From the NCBI GenBank assembly GCA_021851405.1, contig JAJZDW010000017.1, positions 1-64,000 of the forward strand: DNA of 64,000 bases, read 5' to 3'. The notes beneath the pieces were generated by a model, which saw only the letters and a list, made by a program, of their open reading frames with translations, made no database searches and was not told the DNA's origin. The translations under genes and the position numbers were made by a program. Positions 49,021 through 56,700 of this stretch are shown piece by piece (positions within the stretch are counted from its first letter, which is position 1; the number at the start of each line of letters is the position of its first letter). The DNA is from Pseudomonadota bacterium. GTDB lineage: Bacteria > Pseudomonadota > Gammaproteobacteria > Steroidobacterales > Steroidobacteraceae.

Positions 49021-49194
49021 TAAATTCCAGGCTTTTCGCCTCACCCCTTCAGAGTCAAAGACCGCCGCAAGTGCACAGCAAGTGCAACCGGCGAACCCTC
49101 TCTCGACTTCATTGCTCGGCGCTGCCAAGGCGCCGCCCCGCCGTGTTCATGCACGGCGGGGCGGCCGACCACAAGCGACCCCAGGAGGTCCGTC

Positions 49195-49545
49195 ATGGCT
49201 GCCAGCGAGCATACCGATTCTTTGCCCCGTCCCGTCCGTCACCGCGTGCGTCGCGTTCCTGCGCCGGCGCTGTACATCTACCTGGCCGCGAGCGGCGAGA
49301 TGGCGGGCCAGATCCTCGAAGCTGCTGGGCGACCCATCGCCGGCATCGGGGGGTGTGAGGACCGCAACGCGGTGATCGATGCAGCCACTGAGGCGGGCTA
49401 CCACGATTTGCGGATCACAGACGTGCCGTGCCTCGAGGACGTGCCGGGCTTCGGCCCCGGACGTTCGCGCAACGACAATCTGCCGCCACACCAGCGTCGA
49501 ACGACGAGTTGTCCGGAAGGCTCGGCTATGGAAGCGACGACATGA
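49195..49545 (+). CDS. Hypothetical protein upstream of an AAA ATPase
   Basis: A 116-residue protein that I do not recognise. The middle (about 25-75) could fold as alternating strands and helices (LYIYLAASGEMAGQILEAA, then GYHDLRITDVP), while the last 30 residues look disordered. There is no signal peptide or membrane segment. Its stop overlaps the start of the ATPase gene as ATGA, so the two are translated together and the small protein may be a partner or adaptor. It is the first gene after tRNA-Thr. ATG 49195 follows a GGAGG (49181-49185) at a distance of 9 bases. Confidence 0.55.
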   Translation: MAASEHTDSLPRPVRHRVRRVPAPALYIYLAASGEMAGQILEAAGRPIAGIGGCEDRNAVIDAATEAGYHDLRITDVPCLEDVPGFGPGRSRNDNLPPHQRRTTSCPEGSAMEATT

Positions 49546-50768
49546 CCGACACCTACCTCTTCCGCCGCGACCGTAACGAACCGAGCGGCTATCGCCTCGA
49601 CCGTGACGCCGGACTGCTCGTGCCGCTCGACTTGGATCGGCGCGACGACGACGAAGAAACTGCGGGAGAGGTGCTGCACACCGCAATTGCCAGTCGGAGT
49701 CAGGGACCGGCTGCAGAGCCGTGGCCGGACACCGCAGAGACGATCGATGCGCTCGCCCCGGCGGATACCGACGGCATGTTGCGGGCGTTCTCGCCCGCCG
49801 CCGTGTTGGAGTCCCGCGAAACAGTCCTCGCACAGCGGCCCGAGACCCGTAACCGCCTCCTGCCGGTACTGCGCCAGGCGACCCGCATGGGTGGGTGGCG
49901 CTCGCTGCCCTGGACGCCTGCGCCCGTCGCAGACGGATCCGGGGGCACAGGTCCTGCGGACTGCGCTCCCCCTACGCCCTTCACGGGCTTCGGGCCGGAA
50001 GCCGAGAATTTCCGCGAAGTGATTGAGCACTTGCAGTGCCAATGGACGCTGGCCTGCCACGCAGTGCGGCCAGCGGATGCGCGCATCGACCCAATCTTGC
50101 TCGTGGGCGATCCCGGCGTCGGCAAGACGCTCTTCGCGCGCCGCTTCGCCGCAGCGATGGGCACCCGCTGTGAGGTCTACTCAGCCGCCGCGGCGGAAGA
50201 AGCATTCCAGCTCGTAGGCACCGATACCGGATGGAGCAACACTGGGCCGGGACTGATCTACACCATGCTGGCTCGACACGACAGTGCGGCCCCCATCCTC
50301 GTGATCGACGAGGTGGACAAGGTGCGCTCCAGCGGCTACCGGAACTCTCCGGTCAACGCGCTGCTGGATTTGCTTGAACCGGAGTCGGCGTGCCGCTGGA
50401 AGGATACGGGCATGCAACTGAGATGCGATGCCTCACGGGTCATCGTGCTCGCCACGGCCAACGACGCAAGGTGTGTCTCCGCTCCACTGCTGTCGCGCTG
50501 CACGGTATTCGACGTTCCGCCGCCGACGCCAGCGCAACGGCGGCTGATCGTGGAGCAGCATTTCGAGGACCTGCGGCGCACCCACCACTGTCCGGAGGAT
50601 CTCCGCCTCGATGAGGCAGGGCTGCGGGCGGCCGCAGAGCACGAGGATATCCGCGAGGCGCTGCGCGAGGTCCGGCAGGGTTTCGCCCGCACGCTGCGCT
50701 ACGGCTCGACCGTTGTCACATTGACCGTGCGACGTAGGCCAGGGCGCTCGAAAATCGGCTTTGTGTAA
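49542..50768 (+). CDS. AAA+ ATPase, Lon-like ATPase core
   Basis: A 408-residue protein with a poorly conserved N-terminal half (about 1-150) and an AAA+ ATPase domain. Walker A is GDPGVGKTLF (about 190), Walker B ILVIDEVDK (about 253), sensor 1 LATAND and a box VII-like LLSRC arginine. The motor resembles the ATPase part of Lon, but no Ser-Lys protease domain follows, so it may be an unfoldase or remodeller. ATG 49542 overlaps the preceding gene as ATGA and begins MTDTYLF; an earlier in-frame ATG at 49428 lies within that gene. A tRNA-like sequence lies 14 bases downstream. Confidence 0.78.
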   Translation: MTDTYLFRRDRNEPSGYRLDRDAGLLVPLDLDRRDDDEETAGEVLHTAIASRSQGPAAEPWPDTAETIDALAPADTDGMLRAFSPAAVLESRETVLAQRPETRNRLLPVLRQATRMGGWRSLPWTPAPVADGSGGTGPADCAPPTPFTGFGPEAENFREVIEHLQCQWTLACHAVRPADARIDPILLVGDPGVGKTLFARRFAAAMGTRCEVYSAAAAEEAFQLVGTDTGWSNTGPGLIYTMLARHDSAAPILVIDEVDKVRSSGYRNSPVNALLDLLEPESACRWKDTGMQLRCDASRVIVLATANDARCVSAPLLSRCTVFDVPPPTPAQRRLIVEQHFEDLRRTHHCPEDLRLDEAGLRAAAEHEDIREALREVRQGFARTLRYGSTVVTLTVRRRPGRSKIGFV

Positions 50769-50782
50769 GTGCTGTCGGATTG

Positions 50783-50872
50783 GAGTGGTAGCCGAGTGGT
50801 CGACGGCACCGGTCTCGAGTACCAGCAGCCCCGCACGGAGATCGAGAGTTCGAATCTATCCCACTCCACCAT
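50783..50872 (+). tRNA. tRNA-Ser(CGA)-like gene, probably degenerate
   Basis: A 90-base sequence with the acceptor pairing GGAGTGG/CCACTCC, a perfect D stem (GCCG/CGGC), a long 18-base variable region and an encoded CCA end, all of serine type. The loop CTCGAGT gives anticodon CGA. Two pairs are broken: one C-A in the anticodon stem and one G-A in the T stem (GAGAG/CTATC). The variable arm has no convincing stem. It could be a decayed or element-borne tRNA-Ser rather than a normal one. It sits between an AAA ATPase and a metallophosphoesterase gene in the island. Confidence 0.6.
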
Positions 50873-50885
50873 ATATGGGTGACTC

Positions 50886-51611
50886 ATGGATACACTATTC
50901 TGCAACACTTCACGGCCAGGAGGCGGGCGGGTCTTTGTGGCCGGGGACTGCCACGGCCGCTTTGACCATGTGATCGAGGTCGCGCAAGTGTGTCTGCCGG
51001 CCGCTGTCGTGTTCCTGGGCGACATGGAGGTCCCCGCGCCCTTGCACGAGGTCCTGGCCCCGATCACGGCGATCACCTCGATCTGGTGGATTCCCGGCAA
51101 CCACGACACCGATAGCGAGGCGAGCCACGATCACCTCCAGGGCTCGGCCCTGGCCGGCCACAACTTGCACGGCCGGGTGGTTGAGATCGCCGGAGTACGG
51201 ATCGCCGGACTCGGCGGGGTGTTTCGCGAGAAGGTCTGGGCGCCGCCCGGAGATCCTATCTACCAGTCCGCCGAGGACTTCATCCACCGTTGCGGGCGCG
51301 GTAACCGCTGGCGCGGAGGGCTACCACTCAAGCATCGCAGCACCATCTTTCCCGACGTGTACCTTCGCCTGTTGAAGCAGCGAGCCGACGTGCTCGTGAC
51401 TCATGAAGCGCCGAGCTATTGGCCTGGCGATTACGGCCAGGTTGCGATTGACGAGCTTGCCCGGGGACTCCACGCAACCAGGACTTTCCACGGCCATCTG
51501 CATGCCGACCGGCAGTATGGGTCGTCCCTCGGTTTCGACGGCTATGGCGTGGGCCTCCGGGGGATCATGGACCTCGATGGCCAGGCGGTGGTACCGGGAG
51601 AGAGTGAATGA
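50886..51611 (+). CDS. Metallophosphoesterase (first of an overlapping pair)
   Basis: A 241-residue calcineurin-like phosphoesterase. The five metal-binding blocks can be read as GDCHG, LGDME, PGNHDTD, THEAPSYW and GHLHADRQ. No signal peptide is present, so it is cytoplasmic. Family members act on phosphoproteins, nucleotides, DNA ends or 5' caps, and the substrate cannot be decided here. The stop overlaps the start of a second metallophosphoesterase as ATGA, so the two are translated together. The gene begins 14 bases after the tRNA-like sequence. Confidence 0.82.
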   Translation: MDTLFCNTSRPGGGRVFVAGDCHGRFDHVIEVAQVCLPAAVVFLGDMEVPAPLHEVLAPITAITSIWWIPGNHDTDSEASHDHLQGSALAGHNLHGRVVEIAGVRIAGLGGVFREKVWAPPGDPIYQSAEDFIHRCGRGNRWRGGLPLKHRSTIFPDVYLRLLKQRADVLVTHEAPSYWPGDYGQVAIDELARGLHATRTFHGHLHADRQYGSSLGFDGYGVGLRGIMDLDGQAVVPGESE

Positions 51612-52363
51612 AAATCCGCGTTCTCTCCGACCTGCACCTCGAATTCGCCGACTGGACGCCTCCGAGGGGGGATGAGGACGTCGTCGTGCTGGCCGGCGAT
51701 ATCCACACTGGCGTGAAGGGCATTGCGTGGGCGCGGAAGCATTTCCGCCTCACGCCCGTCATCTACGTTCCCGGCAATCACGAGTACTACGGCGAGGACC
51801 TGCTCGAGCACCTCGAAGCCCTGCGTCGCGAGGCCCGCAAGCGCGGCGTCGACGTGCTCGACGGTGACGCGCTTGTGCTGGCCGGTGCGCGCTTCCTCGG
51901 GGCGACGCTCTGGACCGATTACGCGCTCTACGGCGACGGTCCGGCCGTCATCCGAGCGGTCTATGCGGCGTGCCGGGGCATGGAAGACTTCCAGGTGATC
52001 TTGAAGGGCGGCCGCTCATTCCACCCGAACGACGCGCCCGCCATCCATGGTGAGCGCGTCAATTGGTTGCAGCGAATGCTGGCGACCGACTTTGCCGGGC
52101 CGACGGTCATCGTGACTCACCACGCTCCCTGTGAGCGCAGCGTCCTACCTCAATTTGGGCGCTCGATCCTCAACCCGAGCTTTGCCAGCGATCTCACGCG
52201 CCTGATGGGACCGCCGATTCGGCTCTGGATTCACGGCCATATGCACAATTCGTTCGATTACGACGAGCGCGGTACGCGCGTGGTCTGCAATCCGCGCGGG
52301 TATTTCCCCTACGAGCCAAATCCGGACTTCACCCCCTCTCTGACCGTCGAGGTGACCGAATGA
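51608..52363 (+). CDS. Metallophosphoesterase (second of an overlapping pair)
   Basis: A 251-residue calcineurin-like phosphoesterase with blocks LSDLHLEF, LAGDIHTG, VPGNHEYY, THHAPCERS and IHGHMHNSFDY. It is of the compact DxH...GDxx...GNHE type and only distantly related to the preceding gene product. ATG 51608 overlaps the upstream stop (ATGA). A pair of different phosphoesterases translated as a unit is uncommon; they may form a heteromer or act in sequence. No helicase or RNA-modifying gene is adjacent. Base composition here is a little lower in G+C than in the core genes to the left. Confidence 0.85.
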   Translation: MKIRVLSDLHLEFADWTPPRGDEDVVVLAGDIHTGVKGIAWARKHFRLTPVIYVPGNHEYYGEDLLEHLEALRREARKRGVDVLDGDALVLAGARFLGATLWTDYALYGDGPAVIRAVYAACRGMEDFQVILKGGRSFHPNDAPAIHGERVNWLQRMLATDFAGPTVIVTHHAPCERSVLPQFGRSILNPSFASDLTRLMGPPIRLWIHGHMHNSFDYDERGTRVVCNPRGYFPYEPNPDFTPSLTVEVTE

Positions 52364-52468
52364 CCGGCTACTCAGCGACGTGCGTCACAGTCCCATTGAA
52401 GCGGGCCACCGCCAAGCTTATGATGCGTTGAGCAGCTAGCGCGTATCACAAATTTACGATACAGTACA

Positions 52469-52813
52469 ATGCCGAGGGAAATCCACTGGCGTGGGACGTC
52501 ACGGGAAGACTTGGCTCGTATGCCTGATGGGGTTCGAAGGCAGTTCGATACGAAGCTGCGCTATTTGGCCAATGGCGTCCTAGTTAGCGGCATCAGCCCC
52601 TTCCGCGGCATTGGACCGGGCGGGAAAGAACTCAAGTCCGGTGGCTATCGGCTGGTGCTGACGACGGAATTTACTGATGCCATACACCCGCTCCATGCGT
52701 TTAAGAAGGACAGCAGCCGCGGTCGCAAGACGCGTGGCAGGCACGTCGATACTATAAAAGCCCGCTATGAGGAGCTGTGCCAAGAGTATTCGGCGCGCTC
52801 CCGAAAGCAGTAA
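52469..52813 (+). CDS. RelE/HigB-type toxin (Gp49-like)
   Basis: A 114-residue protein of the phage-derived HigB/Gp49-like family of type II toxins, usually ribosome-dependent mRNA interferases. Typical pieces are the opening WRGTSREDLARMPDGVRRQF, the G-x-G-x-K-E-L strand (GPGGKELKSGGYRLV), and the LHAFKKDSSRGRKTRG basic segment near the C-terminus. It is followed 9 bases later by a small HTH protein, giving the toxin-first order of the HigBA type. The start ATG 52469 lies in a short AT-rich stretch after the phosphoesterase genes. The active residues cannot be fixed by eye. Confidence 0.82.
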   Translation: MPREIHWRGTSREDLARMPDGVRRQFDTKLRYLANGVLVSGISPFRGIGPGGKELKSGGYRLVLTTEFTDAIHPLHAFKKDSSRGRKTRGRHVDTIKARYEELCQEYSARSRKQ

Positions 52814-52822
52814 GAGACAGGT

Positions 52823-53251
52823 GTGATAGTGAGTCAAAACGTATTTCTCGATACCGGATTCAGCGAGGAGGACGCGACGGTCTACGCGCTGGAAGCGGAC
52901 AGTGCGGCCGCGATCGCTGGGTTCATTCGCGCGCGCTTCACCGGAAACCAGACGGCCGCCGCCAAGCAGCTGGGCCTCCATCAGAGCGAGGTCAGCGCGC
53001 TCCTCGCTGGAAATCTTGCGCGATTCTCGCTCTCCAAGCTCATACGCGTCGCGCGCCGAGCAGGCATTCGGCTGTACCTTGACATGGGCGACAACGCACA
53101 CGGCGCGTCCGCGACCACGCTACGACCGACCATCGTCGACGTCCCAGTCAACGAAGTCGTCGCGGAGCTGAGTGTCGAACTGGCGCCGGGCCGAGTCGAG
53201 GCGAAGCCCGCCGGAAAAGTCGCGACTAAGACGGCCGAGGTGAGGCACTGA
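52823..53251 (+). CDS. XRE/HTH antitoxin partner
   Basis: A 142-residue protein with a helix-turn-helix in residues about 30-75 (NQTAAAKQLGLHQSEVSALL), resembling the HTH of antitoxins paired with HigB-like toxins. The C-terminal half is loosely structured. As usual for such antitoxins it probably binds its own promoter and neutralises the toxin. The start is GTG 52823 within a run of GTGs (52821-52831); no strong Shine-Dalgarno is visible, which suggests translational coupling to the toxin gene 9 bases upstream. Confidence 0.8.
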   Translation: MIVSQNVFLDTGFSEEDATVYALEADSAAAIAGFIRARFTGNQTAAAKQLGLHQSEVSALLAGNLARFSLSKLIRVARRAGIRLYLDMGDNAHGASATTLRPTIVDVPVNEVVAELSVELAPGRVEAKPAGKVATKTAEVRH

Positions 53252-53256
53252 CAACT

Positions 53257-53730
53257 ATGGCCAGGCTCATGTTTGCATTGGTAGCCGAACGAGTCTCGGT
53301 AGACCAGTTCAGCAATATTCTCGACGTCCACAATGTCATAGAGAAGCTTCAGGTACCCGAACCTCCCCCAGAAGTGCTTGCGAAGGCTCGTGAGGCAAAG
53401 AAGCCGCCGGGCATGCCTCTCCGATTCGCGTTGCTGTTACATTGGAGACGCTCAAATCCATCGAAGCCCGAAGGGATGGTACGACAGCGGGTGCAGCTTT
53501 TTAGTCCCGACGGTGCAGTTTTGTCCTCCGCGGAGATGGACTTCCACCTTCGACAGTGGCCGTACACGCGGAACCTAATCTGGTTCAACGCGCTGCCGAT
53601 TTCCGGGGAAGGTACCTATACGTTTCGCGTTGCCCTAAAGGCCGGGCGGCAGTGGCGCCGGGCTGGCGAGACGTCGTACGAGCTGTCGTACCAAAAGTCC
53701 GAGACCGGACGGAAGGTACGGCTGCAGTAG
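53257..53730 (+). CDS. Hypothetical protein, possible DUF6941 family
   Basis: A 157-residue soluble protein. The N-terminus (ALVAERVSVDQFSNILDVHNVIEKL) looks like that of DUF6941 proteins, small beta-rich proteins of unknown function that I recall from memory. The C-terminal two-thirds have beta-strand-like alternation and end with basic residues. It begins 5 bases after the antitoxin stop and ends 66 bases before the large ATPase gene, so it could belong to either transcription unit. No active-site motif is visible. Confidence 0.55.
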   Translation: MARLMFALVAERVSVDQFSNILDVHNVIEKLQVPEPPPEVLAKAREAKKPPGMPLRFALLLHWRRSNPSKPEGMVRQRVQLFSPDGAVLSSAEMDFHLRQWPYTRNLIWFNALPISGEGTYTFRVALKAGRQWRRAGETSYELSYQKSETGRKVRLQ

Positions 53731-53796
53731 TTTCCGAGGCGGTTAGTTGAACGATGCGAAGTGGGCGCTGATCAACACTCCGTGTAGTAGACGGTT

Positions 53797-56700
53797 GTGA
53801 GTAACGAAGAACCATCGGATAGCGGCACAATTAGTCTCACCCCAATCAACCTCGTGGATTGCGGTCTCGAAGACTTGGCGTTCGCGCTCGTGGCCGGACA
53901 GCCGGTCGCTACGCCGACAGGCGGCGAGCCGTTTGTCCTGAGGAACGACGACACTCGCCGAATTCTCTCCCACTACGTCCGACACCGCGATCTCTGGCCA
54001 CGCGCCAAAGCGGTGCAAGCACGCGAGATCGAAGACATCCTGAAAGCTCTTGCTGGGGAAGCCCCGGCCCCCAAAGTCACAAAGAGCCCCGCAACCACGC
54101 CAAAACGATTGTGGAGACTGATACGTCTTGAAGCGCACCGGTTTGCCGGATTGCATAGGCACTGCGGCGCAAAGGGTGAAGACCCCGAGGATTTCGCGCT
54201 CGACTTTGAGTGCGACATAACCTTGATCAGCGGCTTCAACGGTGCCGGTAAAACCGCCCTGCAGAATGTGATCATCTGGTGCCTCACGGGCAAAGCGCTG
54301 CGCTCGCAGCATATGCCTGACGATGTCCACGAACCGATGGAGGTGTACCGCACGGCCGCCGACGGTGAAGAGGAATCCCATGGCGAAAGCCCGGGCTTTG
54401 CGCTTCCGCCGATCGTGCCAATCCCATCGGACGCCGAACTGGAAGCGCTGCGTGAGCAACCGAGAATCGACACCTGGGCGCAACTGACATTTCAATCTGA
54501 TGGATCGAACGATATATGCGTCGTGCGGCGGACGCTGAGCATGAGCGGACGCGGCAGAATCGGCATGTCTGTGACCGGGCTTGAGAACCTAGGCATTTCT
54601 GATGTCGCGATTGAGGCGGGCACGCTGATGCCTGGAATCGCGGCGCATATGCGGTTTGATGAAAAGACGACATTTACGCAGGCGGTAGCGCAGTTGACGG
54701 GTCTGAAGCCGCTGGAAGACCTGGGCCGCAGGTCCAAGAGAGTGGTCAAGCGGCTCAGAACCGAAGAACGAAAGAAATCCGAAGCCGAGGCCGCGCAGAA
54801 ACTGGCAGAGGTTAAAAGCAAGCGACAGACCATTACTGATGGATGGTCCACCCAACCGGATCTCGGCGACCCAGCTAACGTAGTCGCTCCAGATGAAGAG
54901 GTGCGCGAGGACCAGAGCAAGAACTCGATCGCCGAAGCGCGAAAGTGGCTTGAGGAAAAGAAGAAACGCCTTGAAAGCGCGACCGAGACGATCCTTGGGC
55001 AAGCACTGCAATTGGTATCGCGACAGGATGTTGAAAACACGCTGCAACAGTTAGGTGCCGCCGCTGATCTGCTCAAGCCAGCCGCGCTGGGGGCGCTGCC
55101 GTCGGTCGCTGTCATCAAGAGTCTGCGTGTAGTTGACGACGGCGATATTTGTGCGGCGACGTCGCTCATAGAGGAGATGGTTTCGCGCGCTGCAGCCGTC
55201 GCTGAGCGACGGCGGAACAAGCGGGAGGCCGCGCGCTGGCAGCTTTATGCAAAGATCGCCGCGTGGCATCGCGAACATCATGACGGTGCTGACCTGGAGA
55301 ACTGCCCTGTCTGCGGCACGGACCTGGAGAAGGTCCCGCCGGATGCGCTGGTGGACAAGAGCGTAAAGGAAGCGCTACGGCTATGCGCCGAGGCCGATGC
55401 GGACGCAGCGAAGGGTGCCGAGCAGTGGGAACAGGATGCAGCCCGTGAATTTCTGGAGCGGCTGCCGGAAAGGCTCCGCGCGTTTGCAGACAAGGCTTCC
55501 CCTGCCAGCCTTCTGCAAATTTATCGCAAGGCATATCTGGAAGAACTGCTGGCTGACCCGACGTTCGGAGGGCGGCTTCAGACATTGAAGCGCAATGCCG
55601 CAACGCTCTGGGTAGAATCAGTTGCAGCCGTCGCGGTGCCCGCCATGCCTCCGGTAACTGCGGTGAAGTGGCCGGACGAATTCAAGGACGGGACGCTTGT
55701 TAGACGAGTCGCGAACGTCGCTCAGGCTATCCGTCTTTCGATGCATCGGTCCGCGACCGCGGACGTCCTCAAGAAGCTCGTCGAGCGCTATATCGGGGCG
55801 CAACGCCAGCCGGAAACCAGAGGCTCCGGTTCGAGCGGCACAGGGCAAACTCAGCCGGACAAGCTGCCACTGCGCGATCAAATTGAGACTCTGCGGCTGT
55901 TCGTCGACAACACGGCACCGATCGTGTCCCTGCTACGGCAGCTCGCTGAGCTGGAAGCGACCCGCGCACAATACGCCACCCTCATGGCGAAGCTGGGTCT
56001 TATTGATCGCGCGGCAAACGCGATGCAGGGTTTCGAGGGATTTGAAGACCTGGTGTTTCAGCAGGTGGCCGGTCTGATTCAGATTCTCGACCGGGGAACG
56101 AAAGAGTGGCTGGACAGGATCTACAAGCCGCATTTTCGCGGCGGCCCGAGCTACAGCGGGTTCGACGCCACGGAGGAAAAGGGCATCGGGCTTCGCGCTG
56201 GGATCGGCGACATGCAGGTGCCGGCACACAAAGTCATGAACTCATCCCTGTTGCGGGCGTGTGTGTGGGCATTCGTCTTCAGCCTGTGGGAACGAGTTCG
56301 ATCGAACATCGGTGGTATCGACTGCATGCTGCTTGATGATCCCCAGACCCACTTTGATCCCATAAACGCGGAAAACCTGGCGGCAGCAATCCCTCAGATG
56401 CCGGTGCATGGCATGCGGCCGGTGATCACCTCCAATGACTACCGGTTTCTCGCGGCCATAAAGGACAAGCTACCCCGGCAATCCGCAGGCGTACCCTCTT
56501 CGCACACCCTGGCGATAAACCCGATTTCCAGTTCGCGTTTAACAGCAGCTGTCAGTCCGGCGGCTGAGAAGATTTTCGAACTGCAGAGGGACTGGCAAGC
56601 CGACGACAATAATCCAGACAAAGCGCAGCAATTTGTGCGCACGGTCAGGCTCTACGTTGAAAACCGGCTTTGGGACCTGCTGGCGACTGACCCCATGGTC

